The notes under the pieces: generated by a model
Database searches by the model: none
What the model saw: the letters and a program-made list of their open reading frames with translations, nothing else
What the model was told of the DNA's origin: nothing
Made by a program: the position numbers and the translations under genes
Assembly (NCBI GenBank): GCA_002293275.1
Contig: DBCX01000029.1
Location: 1-20,196 of the forward strand
Origin: Cyanobacteria bacterium UBA947
GTDB lineage: Bacteria > Cyanobacteriota > Vampirovibrionia > Gastranaerophilales > Gastranaerophilaceae
Reading direction: 5' to 3'
DNA length: 20,196 nucleotides
Shown: positions 1 to 7,842 of the stretch, one piece after another
Layout: each line of letters starts with the position of its first letter
Numbering within the stretch: position 1 is the stretch's first letter

Positions 1-2
1 GC

Positions 3-1802
3 GAGGGCTGCCCTGAAATCTTCAACACAACAATATATTTGATACCGTTCCAAAAACGCGATTTTGGGTGCGCGTACCTGCCGAAAAGCTCTGAGGTCAG
101 CAAAAAATTGCTCGACAAAAATCTTGAAGATGCAACCGGTTTGGATGCAAAAGAGCAGGTAAAAATGTTCATCACGCTGGCGCAGCTTGCAGGGCATCCG
201 GTGATTTATGATGTGCTGCCGCAGACAGGCAGGTTCTCAAAATCGGTGCTGGCAAACCCTTCTATTGCGCGCTGGTACGATATCCCCGAGCTGAACCGTA
301 TCTACCGCAACGAGCTTGAAACCGCCGCGGAAAAACTCTACCTTGAATACGACTGCGAGGATGTTGATTTGGTCAAAGACATTTATGCGCAGGGCAGCGA
401 GGGTGATTTGAGTACGCATTTTCAAGAGATTTTTGACCGGCTTGAATCGGCTATGTGTGATGTCCGGAATAAATATTCAAACCGGATGCTTGAAAAAGCC
501 TCGCAGGAAAAACTTGCCAAGCGCGTGCGTGAGACGGTGCGGCGGCTTAACGAGTCAACGCCTAAAACCGAGGACGATATAATAAACCAGGTTGATATTA
601 TTCAAGAACTTATCAAGGAGGGTCTGTGGTCTGCGCCTGGCGGTGCGTGGTGCTCGGCGGGTGTGCCGGTTTACGACAAGATGAGCCAGTGCGGAAGCTA
701 TCCGATGTTCAAACACTACGACCACAATGGCGAAGACGTCACGCATTTCGCAAACCTTGATTGCCAAACGCCGTATTATATGGCGTTTTTGGAGAACGGC
801 GGCATAAACAAACCGGTTGTCAATTATTTTGTGGAATATCTTAAAGAGCTGCAAAAAGAGTATAATTTTGACGGTTACCGCGTTGACCATATTGACCATG
901 TTGTTGATGCCGTATCGGAAAAAGACGGCAAACCGATAAGTTACCGCGCGCCGCGCGCTGTGATTGCGCAGCTGAACAAGGCGCTGCATTCGCAAACACC
1001 CTATTTTGCGCTGCTGGCCGAGTATATGCTTTGGGATGATTTGCTGAAAGAATACCACCAGGATATGGATTTTGATGCACTTTGGGGTAACGATATTGTT
1101 TCGCAGTTTGAAAAAACTCCCGAAAAAATTATTGAAGACAACCAGCATCTGGCGGCTTACAACAGCGATAAAAAAAGTCCGCTTACTATCTTGAAAACTT
1201 ATAACAACCAAGATGGCGAGTTTAGAAGCATCGACCAATATCCCGGACAATTGAGCGAACAAGGCGCGTTGTACAAATGGTTCAAATACAAAACCCTGCC
1301 GGGCGGCAAATTTGCGCAGCGGCCGGTGATGTATATTGACGGCGACGAAAGTTTCACCCAGCGCGGGATTGAACACGTCATTGGCGAAGAGGTTTCTATG
1401 AAGCGCGAGGACAACCGTGAATTCTATGCCAAATTTGATGCGCTTGACAGGTTTGTAAAATCGCAGGATGTGATTACAGGCGGCGAGGCACAAATTATTG
1501 TGTGTGAGGAGGACGGGTTCTGTGCGTGGCTTGTTTCAAAAGAACCGGCCAAGCAGGCGTTCCTGATGGTTTCTAATTACAAATATCCGACCGAAAAATT
1601 AAAGGTTGATGATGAGTGGGAAATAATCACGGGCGAGCCTGTGTACGAAAAAAGCATCCATCTGCCGGGCGACTATGAGGTGAAAAGCGAGTATGTGTTT
1701 GACGGCAAGGATTACACGCCGGAAGACGCCGTGCTGCCTGACAAATTTGAACAGCTTGATGCAGGTGATTTTAGGATATACGAACTTCGCAGGATTTTAT
1801 GA
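3..1802 (+). CDS. GH13-like (alpha-amylase family) glycosidase, 5' partial
   Basis: The reading frame is open from base 3, so the gene probably starts before the window; the TTG at base 39 is only an internal codon that could pass for a start. About 600 residues are visible. The strongest family signature is D-G-Y-R-V-D-H-I-D-H, with the Asp codon at 885-887 in the place of the GH13 nucleophile (region II), followed by A-E-Y-M with the Glu at 1020-1022 as candidate acid/base (region III). The stretch I-Y-D-V-L-P-Q-T-G lies where region I (usually D-V-V-P-N-H) is expected, but the His is replaced. The last ~90 residues look like the beta-sandwich end of such enzymes. No signal peptide can be judged because the start is missing. 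It probably acts on an alpha-glucan or sugar oligomer. The stop overlaps the next gene by 4 bases (ATGA), so the two are probably cotranscribed. The family call is from motifs only. Confidence 0.65.
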   Translation, partial: EGCPEIFNTTIYLIPFQKRDFGCAYLPKSSEVSKKLLDKNLEDATGLDAKEQVKMFITLAQLAGHPVIYDVLPQTGRFSKSVLANPSIARWYDIPELNRIYRNELETAAEKLYLEYDCEDVDLVKDIYAQGSEGDLSTHFQEIFDRLESAMCDVRNKYSNRMLEKASQEKLAKRVRETVRRLNESTPKTEDDIINQVDIIQELIKEGLWSAPGGAWCSAGVPVYDKMSQCGSYPMFKHYDHNGEDVTHFANLDCQTPYYMAFLENGGINKPVVNYFVEYLKELQKEYNFDGYRVDHIDHVVDAVSEKDGKPISYRAPRAVIAQLNKALHSQTPYFALLAEYMLWDDLLKEYHQDMDFDALWGNDIVSQFEKTPEKIIEDNQHLAAYNSDKKSPLTILKTYNNQDGEFRSIDQYPGQLSEQGALYKWFKYKTLPGGKFAQRPVMYIDGDESFTQRGIEHVIGEEVSMKREDNREFYAKFDALDRFVKSQDVITGGEAQIIVCEEDGFCAWLVSKEPAKQAFLMVSNYKYPTEKLKVDDEWEIITGEPVYEKSIHLPGDYEVKSEYVFDGKDYTPEDAVLPDKFEQLDAGDFRIYELRRIL

Positions 1803-2974
1803 GAATAAAGATCGCAATAATTTGTTTGGTTTTACTAATTTGTCCGTGCGTTTTTGGTGCGGCAGCGGGAAGTGAAACGTCATCTGCCGATACAGCGGAG
1901 CAGGTGTTGCCTTTGACTGACGCGCAATTGGCCGCGCAGCAGACAATCCAAAAAGAAATCAACGCTGCCGGGGTAAAGATTTTGAACGCCAACAAAATTG
2001 ATAAGCGTGTGATATTTGTTTACAACGAATCCGAGAAAAAATCGCTCTTGAGCGCAAAAAATAACCTGACCAAAAGACAGGTTGTTTTGTACGGGTGTGA
2101 TTACAAATTTATAGAAAACGCGGATGAGATGGCGGCATTTGTTGCGCGCGAAATCGCTGTTGCCGTAAGGTCGTACGATGGGTTGGTTAACGGTGCTTTG
2201 TCAAGCGTGCAGATGACAGCGGCGCCAAAAAAATACGAGCTGGTCGCAGACAAAATCGCCGTGGATTATATGGTCAAGGCAGGATATCACCCGGCAGGGC
2301 TTATCACGTTCATAAACAAATCCTGCCCGCAGCGACGGTTTGAGCGCTTTGCGCGCAGCAATCTGGCGTCCACACGGCTTGCCGCAGTGTATGAATATAT
2401 TTGTGCAAAATACCCGTACTACCTTGAAAACAACCCATATTCAAAAACGGATGCCTGGCAGAATTTTTTGTTGAACTCAGGTGGTGAACGCGAGCAGCTG
2501 GAAAAAAAACCGGCGGATAAACCTTCCGCGCACCTGAAATATAATTATGAAAGTTATGTCAAGGTTCCGATTGAGCTGTCTGTCACCGAAAATATCAACT
2601 CAGAACAGGAAATTATTGAAGGGCAGCAGGTTGTGTTCAAGGTCTGCCGGGATGTGCGATACAGAAACAAAACGGTTGTGAGCGCCGGCGAGCTTGTACC
2701 TGCGCGGGTGGAAACAATTATCACGAGCGGAATGAACGGGATTCCGGCGAGCTTTATTTTGGGCGATTTTAAGTTTGCCAATGTGCCGGCAGGTAAGATT
2801 TCAGACACCTACGAGGTAAGAGGGCATGACCGGAGTCTGTGGGTTTTTCCGCTAAAATGGGCGCTGACACCGATTCCGCCGACAGGTTCTGCGACGAATT
2901 TTATAAAAGGCGGGCATGCAAAGCTCAAAACGGCCGATACCATCAGGATTTATTATCATCCGGGTTGGATATAA
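1799..2974 (+). CDS. exported M48-like protein with lost HExxH motif
   Basis: This 391-residue protein starts with a signal peptide: a short basic start, a hydrophobic core to about residue 19, then an Ala-rich region. Residues ~105-200 follow the order of M48 metallopeptidases: N-A-D-E-M-A-A-F-V-A before the zinc helix, Y-E-L-V-A-D-K-I-A-V-D-Y at 146-157 for the third zinc ligand segment, and S-T-R-L-A-A-V-Y for the usual S-x-x-R region. The zinc helix itself reads R117-E-I-A-V121 where H-E-x-x-H is expected, so both His ligands are gone and it is unlikely to cut peptides. Residues ~255-350 form a separate beta-rich domain of unknown role. The ATG overlaps the stop of the glycosidase gene (ATGA), which implies coupled translation. 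It may be a binding or scaffold protein in the envelope. Family assignment is moderately sure; function is unknown. Confidence 0.6.
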   Translation: MRIKIAIICLVLLICPCVFGAAAGSETSSADTAEQVLPLTDAQLAAQQTIQKEINAAGVKILNANKIDKRVIFVYNESEKKSLLSAKNNLTKRQVVLYGCDYKFIENADEMAAFVAREIAVAVRSYDGLVNGALSSVQMTAAPKKYELVADKIAVDYMVKAGYHPAGLITFINKSCPQRRFERFARSNLASTRLAAVYEYICAKYPYYLENNPYSKTDAWQNFLLNSGGEREQLEKKPADKPSAHLKYNYESYVKVPIELSVTENINSEQEIIEGQQVVFKVCRDVRYRNKTVVSAGELVPARVETIITSGMNGIPASFILGDFKFANVPAGKISDTYEVRGHDRSLWVFPLKWALTPIPPTGSATNFIKGGHAKLKTADTIRIYYHPGWI

Positions 2975-2980
2975 AGGGAA

Positions 2981-3065
2981 TGCTCCGGGCCGGACTTGAA
3001 CCGGCACAAGGGGTTAACCTTATTGGATTTTAAGTCCAACGTGTCTACCATTCCACCACCGGAGC
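2981..3065 (-). tRNA. tRNA-Leu (anticodon UAA)
   Basis: On the minus strand the sequence folds as a class II tRNA of 85 nt. The acceptor stem is GCTCCGG paired with CCGGAGC, with discriminator A at 2981. The anticodon stem is TTGGA/TCCAA with loop CTTAAAA and anticodon TAA at 3030-3032. There is a long variable arm (AAGG/CCTT) and a T arm GCCGG-TTCAAGT-CCGGC. CCA is not encoded and must be added after transcription. It lies 6 bases from the end of the convergent M48-like gene and 94 bases downstream of recG on the same strand. The gene is uninterrupted, whereas many cyanobacterial tRNA-Leu(UAA) genes carry a group I intron. Confidence 0.96.
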
Positions 3066-3159
3066 AGGTTATTCAATTCTCAAACTTGGCTTGCATGTCA
3101 TAAGCAAAGCTTAGTCCGCTTCGCTCGGCGCGCACTTGATGCGCAATCTTTATTTTAGT

Positions 3160-5472
3160 TTAAATATCAAGTCCTGTCAATATTTGCAGAGATGCGGCAT
3201 TTTTTAGCAGCGGGTAATCGTTGAGATTATGGTTTTTTAAGAAGTCAAGCGCCGCCGTGCGTGCAAGTTCAAGCGTCGGCGCATCGCGCACAATATCTGA
3301 GATAATCAAATCCGGAAGCCCGCTCTGGCGCGTACCTAAAAACTCGCCCGGTCCGCGCAGCTGTAAATCCTTTTGTGCGATGACAAACCCGTCGTTTGTC
3401 TGAGTCATAATGTTAAGCCGCTCGCGGGTTTCAATGTTGCGCGTGTTTGAGTGCAGCACGCAATAGGACTGCAAATCGCTCCTGCCGACCCTGCCGCGCA
3501 GCTGGTGAAGCTGCGAAAGCCCGAAACGTTCCGCATTTTCAATCAACATAACCGTGGCGTTCGGCACATCAACCCCGACCTCAACAACCGTTGTTGAAAC
3601 GAGAATATCGTACCTGCCCGCCTTAAAATCCGCCATAACGGTGTCTTTCTCGTCGTTTTTTAGTTTGCCGTGCAGCAGCCCGATTTTTCGGTGCGGAAAA
3701 ACTTCCTCGCGGAGCCGTTCAGCCTCAATTGTCGCGGCTTTTGCGCTCAAAGTTTCGCTCTCGTCAATCAGGGGGTAAACAATATAAGCCTGCCGACCGG
3801 ATTCAATTTCTCGCTCAATAAGTTCGTAGACGACTTTGTGCGAGCTCGTCAGTGACGTTTTAATCGGGAGCCGGCCTTTTGGCAGCTCGTCAATAATTGT
3901 CAAATCAAGGTCGCCGTGAACAGTCAGCGCAAGCGTGCGCGGTATGGGTGTTGCGGTCATCGTGAGCATCTGCGGGTTTTGGGATTTCTTTTTTAAAATA
4001 TTGCGCTGCTTGACACCGAACCGGTGCTGCTCATCAACAACAATTGCGCCGAGGTTGGCAAACTCAAGCCCGTCTTGAATCAGCGCGTGCGTGCCGACAG
4101 CTATGTGCGTCTGGCCGTTGCGCAAATTCGTTTCAAAATGGTCACGCACTTTTTTACCGTGGCTGCCGAGAAAAAGCCCGACATTCAACCCGAGCGGCGT
4201 CAGCCACCCAACCAAATTGTTGTAATGCTGCTGCGCAAGGATTTCGGTCGGCGCCATCAACGCGCTTTGATACCCGTTATCAACGCCCGCAAGCAGCATA
4301 ATCGTCGCCACAACGGTTTTGCCGCTGCCGACATCACCTTGCAAAAGCCGCCCCATCGGGGTTTCAGAATTCAAGTCGTTCAGGATTTCGCTAATCGCGT
4401 GTTGTTGCGCGCCGGTCAATTCAAACGGCAGGTTGTCAATAAATTTTTTAACCAGCCCTCCGGCCTTGATTTTGAGCGCGGCTGCGGTTTTTGCATCCTG
4501 CCGCAGGCGCAAAAGTTTCATCTGCACGATAAAAAGTTCCTCAAAAATAAGAGAAAACCGTGCTCGCCCAAGCAGCTCCACAGATGACGGAAAATGTATC
4601 TGCTCAACGGCCGCCGCTTTGTCCAGCAGCCCGTGTTCTTTGCGCAGATATTCGGGCATAACGTTTGCAATATCTTTTTTGTAAAGTTCAAGCGCATTAA
4701 AAATCGCGCTGCGCAGGGTTTTGACGCTCAAATTCTCGCAAACCGAATACAACGGTACAATCCGGCCGGCGTGCAGCGTCTCGGCGTTGAAAATTGAATA
4801 CGACGGTTTGTCAAACGTGAGTTTTTTGGTGAAATTATTCATCTTAACCGTGCCGGAAACCATTATAGCAGCGTTTTTCGGGAACTGCGCCTTAACGCGT
4901 TCAAGCAAATATTTGTTCCCCTTGCCGTGGAAAAAACTCAACTCCAAACTGCCGCTATCGTCTGCCACAACAACTTTTACAACGGCAAGCCCTTTTTTTG
5001 AGTTGAACGTGGAAACACTTTTTATGTGGCCGAAAACGGTTGTGGTTTTGCCTTCAACCAGTTTTTTAATCCGGGTGCGCGACGAGTAATCAATATGTTT
5101 TCGCGGGAAATATGTCAGCAAATCGTGGCAGGTAAAAATCCCGAGCTTGTTGAATTTGTACGCGGCTTTCGGGCCGACACCTTTTATATATGCAATGTCT
5201 GACATAATACCGCGCGCGGCCTCAGGTGGTGCGGCGTCGGCCTTCAAGGTTTTGACAAGACGCTCAATTGTGCGCCGCCGGTCGTTTAGCCCGTCAAACG
5301 GGTATTGCTCAAACGCTTCAATAAGCATTTTCCAGCGCGGGTTTTTATCGGGTTTGTATTTTTTTTTGGCCTCGTCTTTCATGAACGCGGAAAATGTTTG
5401 CGTTTTGCCGCGGATGTCAATGTAGCGGTGCTTGACCTCAACCTCAATCGCTTTTTTTAACTGCTCGTCCAT
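3160..5472 (-). CDS. recG: ATP-dependent DNA helicase RecG
   Basis: RecG regresses stalled replication forks and processes branched DNA. This 770-residue protein has an N-terminal extension of about 80 charged residues, a helix-hairpin-helix-like segment (I-K-G-V-G-P-K-A-A, ~96-104), the OB-fold wedge domain (~143-225), then two RecA-like helicase domains. Visible motifs are Walker A G-D-V-G-S-G-K-T (379-386), D-E-Q-H (480-483), T-A-T-P (506-509), and the R-G-R-V-G-R arginine-finger motif in the second half. E. coli RecG is about 693 residues, so the extra length is mainly at the N-terminus. The ATG at 5470-5472 is favoured because a TATAAT ends exactly 6 bases upstream, with no Shine-Dalgarno sequence. 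The gene follows queH by 7 bases on the same strand but appears to have its own promoter within the end of queH. The call is secure. Confidence 0.96.
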   Translation of the reverse strand: MDEQLKKAIEVEVKHRYIDIRGKTQTFSAFMKDEAKKKYKPDKNPRWKMLIEAFEQYPFDGLNDRRRTIERLVKTLKADAAPPEAARGIMSDIAYIKGVGPKAAYKFNKLGIFTCHDLLTYFPRKHIDYSSRTRIKKLVEGKTTTVFGHIKSVSTFNSKKGLAVVKVVVADDSGSLELSFFHGKGNKYLLERVKAQFPKNAAIMVSGTVKMNNFTKKLTFDKPSYSIFNAETLHAGRIVPLYSVCENLSVKTLRSAIFNALELYKKDIANVMPEYLRKEHGLLDKAAAVEQIHFPSSVELLGRARFSLIFEELFIVQMKLLRLRQDAKTAAALKIKAGGLVKKFIDNLPFELTGAQQHAISEILNDLNSETPMGRLLQGDVGSGKTVVATIMLLAGVDNGYQSALMAPTEILAQQHYNNLVGWLTPLGLNVGLFLGSHGKKVRDHFETNLRNGQTHIAVGTHALIQDGLEFANLGAIVVDEQHRFGVKQRNILKKKSQNPQMLTMTATPIPRTLALTVHGDLDLTIIDELPKGRLPIKTSLTSSHKVVYELIEREIESGRQAYIVYPLIDESETLSAKAATIEAERLREEVFPHRKIGLLHGKLKNDEKDTVMADFKAGRYDILVSTTVVEVGVDVPNATVMLIENAERFGLSQLHQLRGRVGRSDLQSYCVLHSNTRNIETRERLNIMTQTNDGFVIAQKDLQLRGPGEFLGTRQSGLPDLIISDIVRDAPTLELARTAALDFLKNHNLNDYPLLKNAASLQILTGLDI

Positions 5473-5478
5473 GACTTA

Positions 5479-5507
5479 ATTATACCATTGAGCAAGCGCA
5501 GCCGCAA
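5479..5507 (-). promoter_or_regulatory. recG promoter, leaderless type, inside the end of queH
   Basis: On the minus strand, TTGCGG (5502-5507), a 17-base spacer and TATAAT (5479-5484) are followed by exactly 6 bases and the recG ATG. The predicted transcription start is therefore the A of the start codon. The TATAAT overlaps the queH stop codon, and the -35 lies in the codons of the conserved C-terminal Cys motif of QueH. No Shine-Dalgarno site is present. Confidence 0.6.
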
Positions 5508-5995
5508 TGAGATTGGCGGTAAAGTCCCAGTTCGCGCGCAATCCGGTTTGTGTTAAGAAACCCGTTATTTTTTTTAAAATCCATCGGTAAAAACCCTTCC
5601 ATCTGAGCGCCGATTCGCGCAACCTGCTCAAAACTTTTGTGCGGGCTTATTGTGATTGTGGTGGTGAAATTTTTGATGCCGAGCTCGCGCGCCTTTTGCG
5701 CTGCCTTGCCAAGCCGCAGCTTAAAACACTTATCGCAGCGCCTGCCGCGCTCGGGCTCGTTTTCCAGCCCGGCGGTCCAATCGCCCCAATCGTCGTGGTC
5801 TTCAACCACATCCGGGAACAGTTTTCGCATCGCATCCAGCCGCTGCGCGTAATCGCCTTTGATGTTCGGGTTGTAAAAATACACGGTCAAATCCCAATCG
5901 TGCTGCAAAAACTCAATCGGCCATGCCGCGCAAATCCCGCAGCACGCGTGCAAAAGCAGCCGCGGCTTGGTTTGCGCATCGTCATTTTTTTCCAT
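5480..5995 (-). CDS. queH: epoxyqueuosine reductase QueH
   Basis: QueH reduces epoxyqueuosine to queuosine, the last step in making this tRNA wobble base, and is the alternative to the cobalamin-dependent QueG. The 171-residue length is near the family size. Conserved motifs are all visible: H-A-C-C-G-I-C (Cys18, Cys19), Y-F-Y-N-P-N-I (39-45), G-R-R-C-D-K-C-F (Cys87, Cys90), the T-I-S-P-H-K segment (115-120), D-F-K-K (139-142), and Y-R-Q-S-H-C-G-C near the C-terminus (Cys164, Cys166). The Cys residues bind the iron-sulfur cluster and second metal in characterised members. The start overlaps the end of the VKOR-DsbA gene by 14 bases, so it is probably translated from that operon. No other queuosine gene is in the window. 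Confidence 0.93.
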   Translation of the reverse strand: MEKNDDAQTKPRLLLHACCGICAAWPIEFLQHDWDLTVYFYNPNIKGDYAQRLDAMRKLFPDVVEDHDDWGDWTAGLENEPERGRRCDKCFKLRLGKAAQKARELGIKNFTTTITISPHKSFEQVARIGAQMEGFLPMDFKKNNGFLNTNRIARELGLYRQSHCGCACSMV

Positions 5996-7166
5996 TTTTA
6001 AAGACCCATTTTTTGAACTCGGGATACGGTTTTATACCCATAATATAGTCGCTGCCAACCATCGTAACAGGCGTCCCGACAAGTCCCTTCCCAAACGCTT
6101 CGTCAAGTTCTTGCTGCAATCTGTTTTCTGTCTGGCGGCTGTTTGCGTCGGTTTTTAATTTTTCAACATCAAACCCGGCAATCTCTGCTAGGTTAAGGAT
6201 TTGCTCTTGCGTTTCCGGCCTGTATTGGAACAAAATATCGTTCATCCCCCAAAGGTTACTTTGATTTTCGGCCGCAATCGCGTAACGTGCGGCAAGGCAA
6301 GAGCCGGTGTGGAACGGCTTTTGCAGGTACTCGTTGCAATCCATATCAAGCGGCATATTGTGGTGCACAACCTGAATCTCTCTAAAATCGTGCGCCAGTT
6401 TGTGTATCATAATATTGTGCGCGTAGCACATCGGGCATTTGTAGTCGGAATAAACATGCACGACAAGTGTCGGGTTTTCGCTGCCGAGCAGGTTTCCGGA
6501 AACCTTGTATTTGTTCAATTTAGCCTTTGCAAATTCTTTAATCATCCGCGCGTGGTTCACCTGCGGCGCCAAAACCATGCTCAATGTGGTGTAAGTCAGC
6601 ACTGCCGCTGCGCAAACAACCGCCGCGGCAAACGCGATTTTGTATTGCTTTACCGCATCAATAAAATCAAAAATACTGTTTCTAAACGCCTTCACAAACC
6701 CGTCGCCAATCGCGAACAAACCGCCTTTTCCCGTGTCAACCGCGAGCAGCGCAACGGCAAGGTTCAACAGATAAGTCACAAGACACAGCGCGCAAAGTTT
6801 TTTCAACTCAAAAACGCTTATAAATAAAAGCCCGATTGAAAGCACAAACGATGTGATTCCAAGCGCCGCGATGTAATCAAGAGGGTTCTTGAAAACCTTG
6901 AACACACCGAATTTCAACCTATCCACAAACAACATAAACAGCATAACCGAGTACAAAAACAAACCCCACAGCGCAAGCGGTACCCCCAAAAACTGTGAAT
7001 GCGTGGTTTTTGCAACACCGTCGCAATCAATAACGTTGTTCACCGAGCAGAAACTGGCCAGCGCATACGGGTTAAAATTTGCGTCATAATAAATCCACGC
7101 AAGCTTTAACGTTGTCACCAACCCCAAAAAAGTTATGAATAAGATTGCAATCCGCCGTTTGTCCAT
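5982..7166 (-). CDS. VKOR-DsbA fusion, membrane disulfide-forming enzyme
   Basis: This 394-residue protein joins a vitamin K epoxide reductase domain to a thioredoxin-fold DsbA-like domain, a single-chain system that makes disulfides in exported proteins and passes electrons to quinone. The VKOR part (~1-145) has four to five membrane segments, the loop cysteines Cys40 and Cys48 (V-I-D-C-D-G-V), and the active C-A-L-C pair (Cys125, Cys128). A further membrane segment at ~176-198 is followed by the DsbA-like domain, with C-P-M-C at 244-247 and the cis-proline loop G-T-P-V-T (364-368). The extra cysteines Cys277 and Cys290 are usual in this group. Such fusions occur in cyanobacteria and some other phyla. 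The ATG at 7164-7166 is supported by a TATAAT ending 6 bases upstream. It is the first gene of a queH-containing operon and is divergent from the wecG-like gene. Confidence 0.92.
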   Translation of the reverse strand: MDKRRIAILFITFLGLVTTLKLAWIYYDANFNPYALASFCSVNNVIDCDGVAKTTHSQFLGVPLALWGLFLYSVMLFMLFVDRLKFGVFKVFKNPLDYIAALGITSFVLSIGLLFISVFELKKLCALCLVTYLLNLAVALLAVDTGKGGLFAIGDGFVKAFRNSIFDFIDAVKQYKIAFAAAVVCAAAVLTYTTLSMVLAPQVNHARMIKEFAKAKLNKYKVSGNLLGSENPTLVVHVYSDYKCPMCYAHNIMIHKLAHDFREIQVVHHNMPLDMDCNEYLQKPFHTGSCLAARYAIAAENQSNLWGMNDILFQYRPETQEQILNLAEIAGFDVEKLKTDANSRQTENRLQQELDEAFGKGLVGTPVTMVGSDYIMGIKPYPEFKKWVFKNGKK

Positions 7167-7183
7167 GTTAAAATTATATTATG
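7145..7183 (+). promoter_or_regulatory. wecG-like gene promoter, leaderless type, overlapping the divergent one
   Basis: TTGCAA (7145-7150), an 18-base spacer and TAAAAT (7169-7174) are followed by exactly 6 bases and the ATG at 7181. Its -10 overlaps the -10 of the divergent VKOR-DsbA promoter by two bases in a 14-base gap (7167-7180), so the two polymerases should exclude each other. Confidence 0.5.
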
Positions 7184-7201
7184 GGGAGAATTTTTTTACA
7201 A
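7164..7201 (-). promoter_or_regulatory. VKOR-DsbA promoter, leaderless type
   Basis: On the minus strand, TTGTAA (7196-7201), a 17-base spacer, TATAAT (7173-7178) and 6 bases lead directly to the ATG. The promoter lies mostly within the first codons of the divergent glycosyltransferase gene. There is no Shine-Dalgarno site. Confidence 0.6.
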
Positions 7202-7840
7202 GGTGTCGGGGTAGACGATTTAAATTTTGAGCAGGCGCTTGATTTTGCCAAGTGCGGGCAGGTTGTGACGGTTAATCCCGAGATGATCAGCTATGCCGGC
7301 ACAAACCCGGAGTTTGCAAAAATCTTGCGTGAGGCACAGCTTGTAATCCCGGACGGTATCGGGGTTGAACTGGGGTTGAAGATTTTGGGGCACAATGTTA
7401 AGCGGATTGCGGGGATTGAGTTTGCGCGCGAGCTGCTGGACCGATGCAAAACTGCTGCGCTTGTCGGCGGCGCACCGGGGGTTGTGGACAAAATACCCGG
7501 CAGCAATATCATCTGCCGCCACGACGGGTACTTCACCGACGCCGCAGAGATTATAGAAGAATTAAAACAAAAACAGCCAGAACTTTTGCTTGTTGCGCTC
7601 GGTTCGCCAAAGCAGGAAGAATTTATTTACAGCCTGAAACAAATTTTGCCGAACACGCTTATGGTTGGTGTCGGCGGCAGTTTTGATGTTTGGGCGGGCA
7701 ACGTCAAGCGCGCACCCGTGTTTATGCAAAAGCTGTGTCTTGAATGGCTGTGGCGTACCGCAAGAGAACCAAAACGGCTCAAACGGATTTTTCCCGCGCT
7801 GCCGCTGTTTTTGTTAAAAGTTATAGTAGAGAGAGGATAA
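7181..7840 (+). CDS. WecG/TagA/CpsF family glycosyltransferase (GT26)
   Basis: Members of this family transfer a sugar (N-acetylmannosamine or its uronic acid in known cases) from a UDP donor to a lipid-linked acceptor during surface polysaccharide or teichoic acid synthesis. The 219 residues show the family landmarks in order: T-V-N-P-E-M (30-35), I-P-D-G-I-G-V-E with Asp58 as the likely catalytic residue, G-S-P-K-Q-E, V-G-G-S-F-D-V-W-A-G, and the C-terminal W-L-W-R-x-x-x-E-P-x-R-x-x-R membrane-docking segment. The ATG at 7181 is supported by a -10-like hexamer 6 bases upstream. The next gene starts 2 bases after the stop. With csaB further on, it points to a secondary cell-wall or surface glycopolymer; the actual sugar cannot be read from the sequence. 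Confidence 0.9.
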   Translation: MGRIFLQGVGVDDLNFEQALDFAKCGQVVTVNPEMISYAGTNPEFAKILREAQLVIPDGIGVELGLKILGHNVKRIAGIEFARELLDRCKTAALVGGAPGVVDKIPGSNIICRHDGYFTDAAEIIEELKQKQPELLLVALGSPKQEEFIYSLKQILPNTLMVGVGGSFDVWAGNVKRAPVFMQKLCLEWLWRTAREPKRLKRIFPALPLFLLKVIVERG

Positions 7841-7842
7841 TT

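Noticed and set aside
555..1493. Long minus-strand ORF (312 codons) opposite the glycosidase gene
   Set aside because: It is antisense to a clear GH13-like coding frame, lacks domain motifs and has an atypical composition; it is a mirror of codon bias in the real gene.
3121..3151. Hairpin GCGCA-N5-TGCGC between recG and tRNA-Leu as a terminator
   Set aside because: The stem is only 5 bp and there is no real T tract directly after it in either direction.
4024..4587. Plus-strand ORF of 187 codons within recG
   Set aside because: It is antisense to conserved RecG helicase motifs and has no start signal or homology clue.
7744..7842. Upstream in-frame start extending the transketolase subunit by 33 codons
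   Set aside because: The extension lies inside the glycosyltransferase gene in another frame and does not match the family; the ATG at 7843 does.
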